Assembly: GCF_002906165.1 (NCBI RefSeq)
Contig: NZ_PPCN01000004.1
Span: 124,001 to 188,000 of the forward strand
Source: Roseibium marinum
Lineage (GTDB): Bacteria > Pseudomonadota > Alphaproteobacteria > Rhizobiales > Stappiaceae
Reading direction: 5' to 3'
Length of the DNA: 64,000 nucleotides
Shown piece by piece: positions 37,378 through 46,431 of this stretch (its first letter is position 1; each line of letters begins with the position of its first letter). The translations under genes were made by a program, and so were the position numbers. Under the pieces are notes generated by a model. It was not told where the DNA came from, did not search any database, and saw only the letters and a program-made list of their open reading frames with translations.

Positions 37378-40030
37378 TGACGTTTTCCTTTGCGATTTCG
37401 TCCAGAAGCGTCTGGATTTCCGAGCGGCAGGAGCCACAATTGGTTCCGGCCTGAAGCGTTTCACCGATTGCCATGACGCTGTCGGCGCCGCATCGGGCAG
37501 CTTCGGTGATCTGGTTGCAGCCGACCTGGAAGCAGGAGCAGACGATGGCCCCGCAATCGGGACGGTCCGCCGGGGCACGTCCGGCGAGGATCTGCGAGCG
37601 CAGGTCCTTGCGGCCCGGCGCGGCGGCGAGCAGCCCGCAGGCCCATTGCCGCGATACCTCGACCGGTCCCGCCGAAAAGAAGAATGCCGCCTGCAGCAGA
37701 TCGCCGTCCCAGTATGCCTGCCGGCTCAGCCGTTCCGCCGCATCCTCGATGCAGATCCGGTCGTCGCCGAAGGATCCAAGCGAGGCCGAGACAGTCTGAA
37801 AATCCGGTTTGATCCGGCCCGCGAACTCCAGCCGGTATCCGCCCTCTATCGGCGCAATCGCCCAGTAATCGGCCCTGATCTCTGACGGGCGTTCTCTCAG
37901 AACCGCGAAACCGAACCAGGCCATAGACACTCTTGAGACGGCGACCGGTGTGAATTTCGATCCCGGCTGGCCGGAATGCGGATCGGTTTCGGGCGCGACA
38001 ACCGCGTCGATCCGGGCACGCGAGGCGAATTGGTCGGTCCAGTGCATCGGCACATAGACCTCGCCCTTGCGCACCCGAGGCGTGAGCAACGCTCGCACGA
38101 TGACACTTCCGTGTGGACTTTTCACCTCGACAAGTTCCGCCGCCGCGATCCCGAGCCTGGCGGCGTCATCGGGATGTATTTCGGCGAACGGTTCGGCGAT
38201 GTGCGACATCAGCCGCGCGGTCTTGGCGGTGCGGGTCATCGTATGCCACTGGTCGCGAACCCGGCCCGTGTTCAGGATGAACGGGTATGCCCGCTCCCGC
38301 CTGCGGGGTGCCTGAAAGGCGACTGGAACAAAGCGGCCCTTCCGTCCTTCGGTGAAGAACCCCCCATTGGAGAAAAACCGTGTGTCCGCCGGAGGGCTCT
38401 CCGCCGCCTGCGGCCACTGGAACGGCGGCAGGCTGTCGTAATGCGTATCGGAGACATCCTTGTAGGCGCCGATGTCGAAATCCCTGCTGCCGCCGTTCCG
38501 GTAATCGGACAGCGCGGCATGTTCGCGGAAAATACCGGCTGCGTTGCCGTAGGAAAACGCCTCGCCGAACCCCATTTTCCGCGCGGCCTCGTTCATCTGC
38601 CACCAGTCCGGACGCGCTTCGCCCGGCAGCTCGAGAAACGGCCTCTGCCGCGAAATCCGGCGCTCGGAATTGGTCACCGTGCCGTCCTTCTCGCCCCATG
38701 CCGCCGCCGGCAGCAGGACATCGGCGAACGGCACCGTATCGGCGGTGCGGGTCACTTCCGAGACCACCACGAACGGACAGACCCTCAGCGCTTCGGCGAC
38801 GCTGTCCGCGTCCGGCAGGCTGTCCACCGGACTGGTCGCCATGATCCACAGCGCCTTGATCCGGCCCGCTCCGACCGCCTTGAAGAGATCCACGGCCTTC
38901 AGCCCCGGCTTGTCCGCGATTACCGGGCTTTGCCAGAAATCTTTGACGACACGACGGTGATGCGCATTTTCCAGCTCCATGTGGCCTGCAAGCATATTGG
39001 CAAGGCCGCCGACTTCGCGGCCGCCCATGGCGTTCGGCTGACCAGTGACCGAGAACGGTCCCATGCCCGGTTTGCCGATCCTTCCCGTCGCCAGATGGGT
39101 GTTGATGATGGCGTTGACCTTGTCCGTTCCAGCCACCGACTGGTTGACGCCCTGGCTGTAGACGGTCACCGTCTTTTCCGTCCGCGCGACCATCTTGTAG
39201 AACAGGGCGATATCCCGCCGCTCCAGACCGGTGGCCTCGGCGATGGCGCCGATTTCGCAAGGTCCGGCTATCTCAAGCGATTTATGAAAACCTTCCGTGA
39301 ACCTGTTGATATAAATCTTGTTAAGTGCATTCGATTCAGCGAGAAAACTCAGCAGACCGTTAAAAAGGGCGACATCCGTGTCCGGTTTCAGCGCGAGATG
39401 CAGATCGGCGATGGCGCAGGTCGCCGTCCGGCGCGGATCGATCACCACGACCCGCAGCGCCGGGTTCGACGCCTTGGCCGCTTCGAGCCGCTGGAAGAGA
39501 ACCGGGTGGCACCAGGCCAGGTTGGAACCGACCAGAACCACCAGATCGGCCAGTTCCAGGTCCTCATAGGTCCCTGGCACCGTATCGGTGCCGAAGGCGC
39601 GCCTGTGTCCAGCCACTGAAGACGCCATGCAGAGCCTGGAGTTGGTGTCGATATTGGCCGAGCCGATAAATCCCTTCATCAGCTTGTTGGCGACGTAATA
39701 GTCTTCGGTCAGGATCTGCCCGGAAACATAGAACGCGACACTGTCGGGACCGTGGTCGCGGATCGCCTCGGTGAATTTTCCCGCGACGAGATCCAGCGCC
39801 GTGTCCCAGTCGCTGCGCTTGCCGGCAATTTCCGGATAGAGCAGCCGGTCGTCGAGCGAGAGCGTTTCTCCCAGCGCCGAGCCCTTGGAACAAAGCCTGC
39901 CGAAATTGGCCGGGTGATGGGGGTCACCTGCAACGGTAACGGTCCCGTCCTCGCGCCGGGTGGCGAGCACGCCGCAGCCGACACCGCAATAGGGACAAGT
40001 GGTCCGGGTGGTTTTATCGTTATCTGTCAT
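37349..40030 (-). CDS. nasA: Assimilatory nitrate reductase, large catalytic subunit
   Basis: This 893-residue cytoplasmic molybdopterin enzyme reduces nitrate to nitrite. The N-terminal [4Fe-4S] motif is CPYCGVGCGVL with the fourth Cys in RLCSKG. The Mo-bis-MGD domains follow, including GKPGMGPFSVTGQPNAMGGRE. The extra C-terminal BFD-like [2Fe-2S] domain is CSCFQVGCNQI...CGSCRSEI. No Tat signal is present, as expected for the assimilatory form. It follows cynS by 22 bp and overlaps cysG by 29 bp. Confidence 0.96.
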   Translation of the reverse strand: MTDNDKTTRTTCPYCGVGCGVLATRREDGTVTVAGDPHHPANFGRLCSKGSALGETLSLDDRLLYPEIAGKRSDWDTALDLVAGKFTEAIRDHGPDSVAFYVSGQILTEDYYVANKLMKGFIGSANIDTNSRLCMASSVAGHRRAFGTDTVPGTYEDLELADLVVLVGSNLAWCHPVLFQRLEAAKASNPALRVVVIDPRRTATCAIADLHLALKPDTDVALFNGLLSFLAESNALNKIYINRFTEGFHKSLEIAGPCEIGAIAEATGLERRDIALFYKMVARTEKTVTVYSQGVNQSVAGTDKVNAIINTHLATGRIGKPGMGPFSVTGQPNAMGGREVGGLANMLAGHMELENAHHRRVVKDFWQSPVIADKPGLKAVDLFKAVGAGRIKALWIMATSPVDSLPDADSVAEALRVCPFVVVSEVTRTADTVPFADVLLPAAAWGEKDGTVTNSERRISRQRPFLELPGEARPDWWQMNEAARKMGFGEAFSYGNAAGIFREHAALSDYRNGGSRDFDIGAYKDVSDTHYDSLPPFQWPQAAESPPADTRFFSNGGFFTEGRKGRFVPVAFQAPRRRERAYPFILNTGRVRDQWHTMTRTAKTARLMSHIAEPFAEIHPDDAARLGIAAAELVEVKSPHGSVIVRALLTPRVRKGEVYVPMHWTDQFASRARIDAVVAPETDPHSGQPGSKFTPVAVSRVSMAWFGFAVLRERPSEIRADYWAIAPIEGGYRLEFAGRIKPDFQTVSASLGSFGDDRICIEDAAERLSRQAYWDGDLLQAAFFFSAGPVEVSRQWACGLLAAAPGRKDLRSQILAGRAPADRPDCGAIVCSCFQVGCNQITEAARCGADSVMAIGETLQAGTNCGSCRSEIQTLLDEIAKENVNDTDIAQAG

Positions 40031-40052
40031 GTCATCCCTCCCCGGTCCGGTC

Positions 40053-40502
40053 TTACCAGGCGTTATAGGCGAGATATTTGCCGGACATTTCTATCTTCAC
40101 CCGGTCACCCTTCGGGTTCTCGACCCGGGTCACCGACATGTCGAAATCGATGGCCGACATGATGCCGTCCCCGAATTTCTCGTGGATCAGCGCCTTGATC
40201 GTCGGTCCGTAGACACCGACGATCTCATAAAGACGGTAGATGCAGGGATCGGTCGGAACAGTCTGTTCCCAGATCTTGGTCGGGCTTTCCTGCAGGATGA
40301 GGGCGGCTTCCTGGGGCAGCCCAAGGATTTCCGTAATCGCCGATGCCTTGTCCTGCGACATGGCGTTCATGCCCATGGCCGCGGAATGGGTCCACACCGG
40401 AGACATGCCGATCTTTTCGGCGATGCCCTCCCAGGTGAAACCGGCCTGGCGCTTGGCCGACAGGATCATTCCGGTAACGTCTTCACGGGTGAGACCTGAC
40501 AT
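40053..40502 (-). CDS. cynS: Cyanate hydratase (cyanase)
   Basis: This 149-residue protein decomposes cyanate with bicarbonate to ammonia and CO2. The catalytic residues are present: Arg90 and Glu93 in PCIYRLYEIVG and Ser116 in DGIMSAIDF, equivalent to E. coli Arg96, Glu99 and Ser122. The N-terminal DNA-binding-like helical domain is also typical. It sits inside the nitrate operon between the phosphatase-kinase and nasA genes, adding cyanate as a second inorganic nitrogen source. It has 9 bp spacing from the upstream gene. Confidence 0.95.
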   Translation of the reverse strand: MSGLTREDVTGMILSAKRQAGFTWEGIAEKIGMSPVWTHSAAMGMNAMSQDKASAITEILGLPQEAALILQESPTKIWEQTVPTDPCIYRLYEIVGVYGPTIKALIHEKFGDGIMSAIDFDMSVTRVENPKGDRVKIEMSGKYLAYNAW

Positions 40503-40511
40503 CGATACCTC

Positions 40512-42248
40512 CTAAGGGTTGCCGAACAATTGGACGAACAGCGCGGCGCACAGCAACGCGAGAGCAGCCGAGACAAGCTGCCAGAAGCGGACAGGGTCGC
40601 GTTCGGCCAGGGGAACGAACGTGCCGGATGTGTAAGCCGGGTTGGGGCGGCGGAGATCTTCCAGAAACGCGCTCAGCGCTTCATGGCGTTTGCCGGGAAC
40701 CGGATGAACCGCGCGGCACAGCGCGCCGTCGACCCAGTCGGGCACGCGGGTGGTGATCGCCGAAGCGCTGCGATAACGGAGCGCCGCCTGGGCTTTCGCG
40801 CTGGTGGCCCTGGCAACAGCCGCGCCATAGGGCAAGCGCCCGGTCAGCATCTCGTAGGCGATCACCCCGAGGGAAAAGAGATCGCTGAGTTCGGTGCCGA
40901 GATAGCCGAGAAACACCTCCGGAGCGGTATACTGATGCGTCCCGAGGATTTCCGCCCTGTCGAGCGCCGGTGCGGCTTCCATGACACCGGCAATGCGCAC
41001 CGAGCCGAAATCGATGATCTTCACCGTCCCGGACGTGTCGATCATGATGTTTTCGGGCCTGAGGTCCTGATGAACCATTTCCTTGCGATGAAAGGCGTGC
41101 AGGCCTTTCACGATCTGCTCCAGCAGTCCGCGAACGGTTTCCAGGTCGGGATGCGGATTGTCCAGCATCCATTGCCGCAGGGTCTGGCCCTCGACAAACT
41201 CGCTCGCCAGAAAGAGTGATTGCCGTCCTTGTGGATACGAGGCCGCCTTCAGGACATGCGCGGAAGCCATCCGGCGGGCGATCCACTCTTCCATTGCGAA
41301 GCGGCGCAGATAATCCGCGTCGCCGCGCAGGTCGATGGAGGGAAATTTCAGGGCAACCTGTTCGCCGCTGGTCTCGTCCTCGGCGAGATAGATGTGGCTG
41401 CGGCTACTGGCATGCAGGCCGCGGAGCAGCCGGTAACCCTCGAAATATCCTGGAACGCGCGGCAAGGGTGCCGGCGGCAAGGCCTGTTCGTCCGCCAGCA
41501 TCTCCGGCGCCGCCGGATCCGGCAATGCGGCGATCCGCACGATCTGGATGGTCAGATTGTCCGTGCTACCGGCTTCAAGCGCCTGATCGACAATCTTCCC
41601 GGCCGCGGTTTCCAGGCTCTCCGCTCTCACGATCTCGGCCGCGATCCGCTGCGGCGTCAGGAAGTCATGCACCCCGTCCGTTGTCAGAACGAAGACATCG
41701 CCCGGCCGAAGGTCCGCGGCCAGATAATCGATTTCCACGGATTGTGAGAGCCCAAGGGCCCGGCCGAGATAGTTTTCGTCCGGCGAGACCTGCACGCGGT
41801 GATCGTCCGTCAGTTGCTCGAGGCTTTGCCCTGCAAGCCGCCAGATCCGGCTGTCTCCCGCGTGAAAGAGATGGGCCTTGCGCCCTTTCAGGACCAGAGC
41901 GGAAAAGGTACAGACATATCCACTGTCGCCGCTGCCGCCGGCGCGTCTCGACTGGTCGAAGAGCCAGGAATTCGTGGCCGCGATCACCCGGCTTGCCGCG
42001 GTTTTCACCAGCCAGGCATCCGAGGTGCAGTAATAGTCGTCGAGGAAGGATTTGACCGCCGTTTCGGCAGCGACACGGGCAACCGGACTGGAGGAAATAC
42101 CGTCAGCGATCACGAAGGCGATACCCTTGTGAACCAGCGCCTGCCCTTCAGGAACAACAGCGCCGTGGAAATCCTGATTCTCGGATTTCCTGCCTGCCAG
42201 CGAATGCTGACCGGAATCGATGCTCAAATGTGTCCTGGAGGCTTGCAT
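40512..42248 (-). CDS. PP2C phosphatase-Ser/Thr kinase fusion, membrane-anchored
   Basis: One 578-residue protein carries opposed activities. Residues 1-240 are a PP2C phosphatase: Asp26 in ENQDF, Asp49-Gly in FVIADG, HAGDSRIW, LTTDGVHD and GSTDNLT bind the metals. Residues 268-530 are a Hanks-type kinase with Lys301 (VALKF), Asp395 (HQDLRPEN) and Asp413 (DFG); the glycine loop (GLHASSRSHIY) is degenerate. Residues 555-576 form a C-terminal membrane span. The start at 42248 replaces a 148-residue spurious extension into the channel gene. It lies next to the nitrite channel, a likely target (inference). Confidence 0.88.
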   Translation of the reverse strand: MQASRTHLSIDSGQHSLAGRKSENQDFHGAVVPEGQALVHKGIAFVIADGISSSPVARVAAETAVKSFLDDYYCTSDAWLVKTAASRVIAATNSWLFDQSRRAGGSGDSGYVCTFSALVLKGRKAHLFHAGDSRIWRLAGQSLEQLTDDHRVQVSPDENYLGRALGLSQSVEIDYLAADLRPGDVFVLTTDGVHDFLTPQRIAAEIVRAESLETAAGKIVDQALEAGSTDNLTIQIVRIAALPDPAAPEMLADEQALPPAPLPRVPGYFEGYRLLRGLHASSRSHIYLAEDETSGEQVALKFPSIDLRGDADYLRRFAMEEWIARRMASAHVLKAASYPQGRQSLFLASEFVEGQTLRQWMLDNPHPDLETVRGLLEQIVKGLHAFHRKEMVHQDLRPENIMIDTSGTVKIIDFGSVRIAGVMEAAPALDRAEILGTHQYTAPEVFLGYLGTELSDLFSLGVIAYEMLTGRLPYGAAVARATSAKAQAALRYRSASAITTRVPDWVDGALCRAVHPVPGKRHEALSAFLEDLRRPNPAYTSGTFVPLAERDPVRFWQLVSAALALLCAALFVQLFGNP

Positions 42249-42316
42249 CAGCACTGGAGGCGTTTCCTGCGAAAGAGAAGCATCCCGCCGCGATTGCGGC
42301 GGGATGGATGTCGGGC

Positions 42317-43162
42317 CTATTCGGCCGGTGCTGTGACCGGTGCCTTTTCGTAACCGGAGTTGCGCTTCGGCGAGGTCTTGTAGTGGGTGGCGTAGATCAT
42401 CCCGCCCACGAAGGTCAGACCGCCGACAAGATTGCCGATGACAACCGGAATTTCGTTGTAGGCAAAGTAGTCGAACCAGGTGAACTGGCCGCCGAGCATG
42501 ATGCCGGACGGGAACAGGTACATGTTGACGATGGAGTGCTCGAAACCGAGATAGAAGAACACTAGGATCGGCATCCACATGGCCATGATCTTGCCGGAGA
42601 CGGAATTCGACATCATCGCCGCGACCACACCGGTGGAAACCATCCAGTTGCACATCACGGCGCGGATGAAGACGGTCAGAAGGCCTGCCCATCCGGCTTC
42701 TGCGTAACCGAGCGTTCTGGCCTCACCGATCTGGCCGATTTTCTGGCCGATCGCATTCGGTTCCTGGCTGAACCCCATGGTGAAGATGATCGCCATGAAG
42801 ACCGCGGTGGTCAGCGCCCCGGCGAAGTTGCCGCAAAAGACCAGCCCCCAATTGCGGAACACACCGCCCCAGGTGCAACCGGGACGCTTGGCGATAACAG
42901 CCAGAGGCGCCAGCGTGAAGACACCGGTCAGCAGGTCGAACCCAAGCAGATAGAGCATGCAGAAGCCAACCGGGAAGAGAACCGAAGCGACGAGAAAATT
43001 GCCGGTATTGACGGCGATGGAGACGGAAAAGGCGGCCGCGAGGGCGAGAATGGCGCCGGCCATATAGGCGCGGATCAAAGTATCCTTGGTGGCCATGAAG
43101 ATCTTGGATTCCCCCGCGTCGATCATCTTCGTGGCGAATTCCTGTGGAGTTACATAGGACAT
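42317..43162 (-). CDS. nirC: Formate/nitrite transporter (FNT) family channel
   Basis: This 281-residue inner-membrane protein of the FocA/NirC family has six spans. Sequence landmarks include the AGAILALAAAFSVSIAVNTG first span, CGNFAGALTTAVF and the ILVFFYLGFEHSIVNMY segment with the central pore histidine. Its place beside nirBD argues for nitrite movement rather than formate. It lies 30 bp after nirD and 68 bp before the phosphatase-kinase gene. The C-terminal tail ends in a short charged stretch (YKTSPKRNSGYEK), a possible phosphorylation site. Confidence 0.92.
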   Translation of the reverse strand: MSYVTPQEFATKMIDAGESKIFMATKDTLIRAYMAGAILALAAAFSVSIAVNTGNFLVASVLFPVGFCMLYLLGFDLLTGVFTLAPLAVIAKRPGCTWGGVFRNWGLVFCGNFAGALTTAVFMAIIFTMGFSQEPNAIGQKIGQIGEARTLGYAEAGWAGLLTVFIRAVMCNWMVSTGVVAAMMSNSVSGKIMAMWMPILVFFYLGFEHSIVNMYLFPSGIMLGGQFTWFDYFAYNEIPVVIGNLVGGLTFVGGMIYATHYKTSPKRNSGYEKAPVTAPAE

Positions 43163-43192
43163 AGAAGTTCCTTTCGCGGTTAGTACGTCCGG

Positions 43193-43534
43193 TCAGACAG
43201 CTTCGTGTGAATGGGAAAGGTCGATATAGATCCGGCTGTCCTCCAGCCGGACCGGGAAGGCCAGGGTCCGGCCGTCGTCAGCACCCTGCGCGGCGCCCGT
43301 TTCCAGGGAAATCACCCAGTTGTGCAGCGGGCACGTCACGCAGCCGTCATGCACGATCCCCTGACTGAGGGGCCCTTTTTTGTGCGGGCACTTGTCTTCC
43401 AGAGCGAAGACGTCGTCCGTGGCGGTGCGGAACACCGCGACTGTCATCCCCCTGGTCTTCACGCAGCGCGCGCCCTGGCGGGGAATGTCCTCCAGGGACC
43501 CGATCTGGATCCAGTTGCGAATTTCGGCGTTCAT
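43193..43534 (-). CDS. nirD: Nitrite reductase (NADH) small subunit
   Basis: This 113-residue protein has a Rieske fold and, unlike E. coli NirD, keeps the cluster ligands Cys49-x-His51 (CPHKKG) and Cys68-x2-His71 (CPLHN), so it likely carries a [2Fe-2S] cluster. It partners NirB in reducing nitrite to ammonium in the cytoplasm. The ATG at 43534 overlaps the nirB stop by 4 bp; a 25-residue longer frame inside nirB is rejected. Confidence 0.93.
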   Translation of the reverse strand: MNAEIRNWIQIGSLEDIPRQGARCVKTRGMTVAVFRTATDDVFALEDKCPHKKGPLSQGIVHDGCVTCPLHNWVISLETGAAQGADDGRTLAFPVRLEDSRIYIDLSHSHEAV

Positions 43535-45984
43535 TCTGCAGCCTCCTGGGAAAGTACGGCCATCGGCTTGAACTCGTGCTTGTCCTTGCCGGAAACGCGC
43601 TCCGACCACGGGTCAATCTGGGCAAATTTCTGGGAGTGGACGAAGCGGTCGAAATAGGCCGTGCGCTTTTCCGCGTCGTCCATGATCTGGCGGCGGACCT
43701 CGTCGTAGCCGATACGCTTGGCCCACTTGTAGATCCGTTCAAGGTAATGACCCTGTTCGCGGTACATCTGGGCAAGAGCCACCACATGCTCCAGCGCGTC
43801 TTCCTCGGTCTTTACCTGGCCGAGCACTTCCGTGCCCTTGATGTCGAGACCGGCGGCACCCGCGAAATGAATCTCGAAACCGCTGTCGACACAGATGATG
43901 CCGATATCCTTGCAGGTCGCTTCCGCGCAGTTGCGTGGACAGCCGGAGACCGCCAGTTTGAGTTTGGCCGGCGTCCAGGAGCCCCACATGAACTTTTCAA
44001 TCTTGATACCGAGACCGGTGGAATCCTGGGTACCGAAACGGCACCAGTCTGTTCCAACACAGGTTTTCACCGTTCTGAGGCCCTTGGCATAGGCCTGACC
44101 GGAGACGAAACCGGCCTTGCCGAGATCCGCCCAGACCGCCGGAAGATCCTCTTTCTTGATCCCCAGCATGTCGATCCGCTGGCCACCGGTGCATTTGACC
44201 GCCGGGATATCGAACTTGTCGACGACGTCGGCGATGGCCCGGAGTTCCTTGGAGGACGTCATGCCGCCCCACATGCGCGGAACCACGGAATAGGTGCCGT
44301 CCTTCTGGATGTTGGCGTGAACACGTTCGTTGATGAAGCGGGACTGGTAGTCATCCGCGTATTCGTCCGGCCAGTCGGAGACGAGATAGTAGTTGAGCGC
44401 CGGCCGGCACTTGGCGCAGCCACCGGACGAGGTCCATTCCAGTTCCTGCATGACCGCGGATATGGTCTTCAGTTCCTTGGACTTGATCAGCCGGCGGACG
44501 TCGTTATGGCCCAGATGCGTGCAGCCGCACATCGGTGTGACAGCAGCGGGATTATAGGCATCGCCAAGCGTGACCTGCAGAAGCTGCTCGACAAGCCCCG
44601 TGCAGGTGCCGCAGGAGGCGGACGCCTTGGTGTGGGCCCTGACACCATCGAGGTTGGTCAGGCTCTTTTCCGTGATGGCGGAAACGATCTTTCCCTTGCA
44701 AATGCCGTTGCAGCCGCAGATTTCCGCATCATCCGGCAAGGCTGCAACGGCCGCCGTAGGGTCCAGGGGGGCGCCCCCCTGATACGCCTGGCCGAAGATA
44801 AGCGTCTCGCGCATTTCGGAGACATCGGTTCGTTTCTTGATCAGGTCGAAGAACCAGGGACCGTCGGAGGTTTCGCCGTAGAGCACGGCGCCGATGATCG
44901 CGTTGTCCTTGAGAACAAGCCGCTTGTAGACCCCGGCCGAGGCATCCCTGAGGACGATCTCCTCCCGGTCCTCGCCGTCGGCGAAATCGCCTGCGGAATA
45001 AAGATCGACCCCGGTCACCTTGAGCTTGGTCGCGGTGGCGGACCCGGTGTACTCGGCCTCCCCCTCGAGCAGGTTCTCCGCGATGACGCCCGCCATTTCG
45101 TAAAGAGGTGCGACCAGGCCGTAGCACATGCTCCGGTGCTCGACGCACTCGCCCAGCGCGAAGATGTCTTCGTCGCTGGTGCGCATGTCGTCGCCGACAA
45201 GAACGCCGCGATTGACCTCCAGGCCGACTGTCCTGGCAAGCTCCGCGGACGGCCGGATGCCGACCGCCATCACGACGATGCTCGCCTCGATTTCGGTGCC
45301 GTCATCAAGGCGGATGGCTTTGACCCTGCCCGCCTCATCGCCGACGATCTCATGGCTGTTCGCCTTGGTGCGCACGTCGATGCCGCGCCGCTTGAATTCT
45401 TCCTCCAGCAGGAAGCCGGCAGCCGGGTCGAGCTGGCGCTCCATCAGCGTCGGCATCAGGTGCAGGACGGTCACTTCCATGCCCTGCATCTTCAGGCCTG
45501 CCGCAGCTTCCAGCCCAAGCAGACCACCGCCGATGACGACAGCGCGGCCACCGCGTTTGGCGGCGTCCAGCATCCTTTCGACGTCGTCGAGGTCCCGGTA
45601 AGTCAGGACACCGTCGAGATCCTTGCCCGGCAGAGGAATGATGAAGGGGTCGGACCCGGTGGCGATCACCAGCTTGTCGTAAGGCTCCGTCACGCCGTTC
45701 TCGGACGTAACGGTTTTAGCCTCCCGGTCGATCTCGCTCACGCGGGCCGATTTATGCAGCGTCACACCGTGTTCGCCGTACCAGTCATCGCCGTGGGTGA
45801 TGATGTCCTCATAGGTCTTTTCACCCGAGAGAACCGGAGACAGCATCAGGCGGTTGTAGTTCACCCGCGGCTCGGCGTTGAAAATGGTGACCTTAAAGGC
45901 GTCCCTGTTCCTGTCGAACAGATATTCCAGCATCCGGCCGGGTGCCATGCCGTTGCCGACGATTACGAGTTTCTGTTTTCTCAT
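43531..45984 (-). CDS. nirB: Nitrite reductase (NADH) large subunit
   Basis: This 817-residue assimilatory nitrite reductase starts MRKQKLVIVGNGMAPG with the FAD dinucleotide fold. An NADH-binding fold (AVVIGGGLLGLEAA) and two BFD-like iron-sulfur segments (CGCNGICKG...CGTC; CGC...CAKCRP) follow. The siroheme/[4Fe-4S] ligands are CVGTDWC and GCPRNC. It takes six electrons from NADH to make ammonium. It lies 4 bp after the globin gene and overlaps nirD. Confidence 0.96.
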   Translation of the reverse strand: MRKQKLVIVGNGMAPGRMLEYLFDRNRDAFKVTIFNAEPRVNYNRLMLSPVLSGEKTYEDIITHGDDWYGEHGVTLHKSARVSEIDREAKTVTSENGVTEPYDKLVIATGSDPFIIPLPGKDLDGVLTYRDLDDVERMLDAAKRGGRAVVIGGGLLGLEAAAGLKMQGMEVTVLHLMPTLMERQLDPAAGFLLEEEFKRRGIDVRTKANSHEIVGDEAGRVKAIRLDDGTEIEASIVVMAVGIRPSAELARTVGLEVNRGVLVGDDMRTSDEDIFALGECVEHRSMCYGLVAPLYEMAGVIAENLLEGEAEYTGSATATKLKVTGVDLYSAGDFADGEDREEIVLRDASAGVYKRLVLKDNAIIGAVLYGETSDGPWFFDLIKKRTDVSEMRETLIFGQAYQGGAPLDPTAAVAALPDDAEICGCNGICKGKIVSAITEKSLTNLDGVRAHTKASASCGTCTGLVEQLLQVTLGDAYNPAAVTPMCGCTHLGHNDVRRLIKSKELKTISAVMQELEWTSSGGCAKCRPALNYYLVSDWPDEYADDYQSRFINERVHANIQKDGTYSVVPRMWGGMTSSKELRAIADVVDKFDIPAVKCTGGQRIDMLGIKKEDLPAVWADLGKAGFVSGQAYAKGLRTVKTCVGTDWCRFGTQDSTGLGIKIEKFMWGSWTPAKLKLAVSGCPRNCAEATCKDIGIICVDSGFEIHFAGAAGLDIKGTEVLGQVKTEEDALEHVVALAQMYREQGHYLERIYKWAKRIGYDEVRRQIMDDAEKRTAYFDRFVHSQKFAQIDPWSERVSGKDKHEFKPMAVLSQEAAE

Positions 45985-45988
45985 GGGA

Positions 45989-46414
45989 TTACTCCACTGA
46001 CGCAGCGTTGGAATAGGCCGCATTGATCATCACGCCCGAGAGCGTTCCATAGGCCGTGAGCCAGGCAAGCCTGGTCTCCTCGGTAAAGGCTTCGCCGAGG
46101 CCCTTTTCCAGGGTCCACAAAAGTGCCTCGCCGACAGGCTGGTAATGATCGGCTGCCACGCCGTAGCCGACATGTTTGACGGCCAGCGTCTCGGCAGCCG
46201 GCAGGATGGTTTCAAGATCGGCCAGACCGTTCACCACCACGCCCAGCGTCGCCATGAGCTTGCGCCCCTGCGCGCCGAGTTCGGACTTGAACAGCGGCCT
46301 GACTTCCGGCGCGATCTCGAAGAGACGGCCATAGAAAAGAGCGGCGGCGTCATCGGCGATCGGCGCCACTTTGGAAAAGGAGGTTTGCACGAGCTGGATT
46401 TCATCTGGCGTCAT
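45989..46414 (-). CDS. Globin-family hemoprotein
   Basis: This 141-residue single-domain globin starts MTPDEIQLVQTSFSKVAP. An in-frame ATG seven codons earlier overlaps the preceding stop (ATGA) and is an alternative start; the chosen one has AGAGAG upstream. The proximal His lies in AVKHVGYGV, and the CD-corner FYGRLFEIAPEVRPLF is typical of neuroglobin/Vitreoscilla-type globins. No reductase domain is attached, unlike flavohemoglobin. Between the nitrate transporter and nitrite reductase it may scavenge NO produced from nitrite, or bind O2. Confidence 0.9.
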   Translation of the reverse strand: MTPDEIQLVQTSFSKVAPIADDAAALFYGRLFEIAPEVRPLFKSELGAQGRKLMATLGVVVNGLADLETILPAAETLAVKHVGYGVAADHYQPVGEALLWTLEKGLGEAFTEETRLAWLTAYGTLSGVMINAAYSNAASVE

Positions 46415-46431
46415 GTCGGTCTCTCTTCGTG

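Noticed and set aside
40512..42692. 726-codon version of the phosphatase-kinase gene
   Set aside because: The first 148 codons overlap the FNT channel gene out of frame and have no PP2C similarity; the ATG at 42248 starts the recognisable domain.
43576..46026. Plus-strand open frame of 816 codons
   Set aside because: Antisense to nirB; the nirB cofactor motifs decide the strand.
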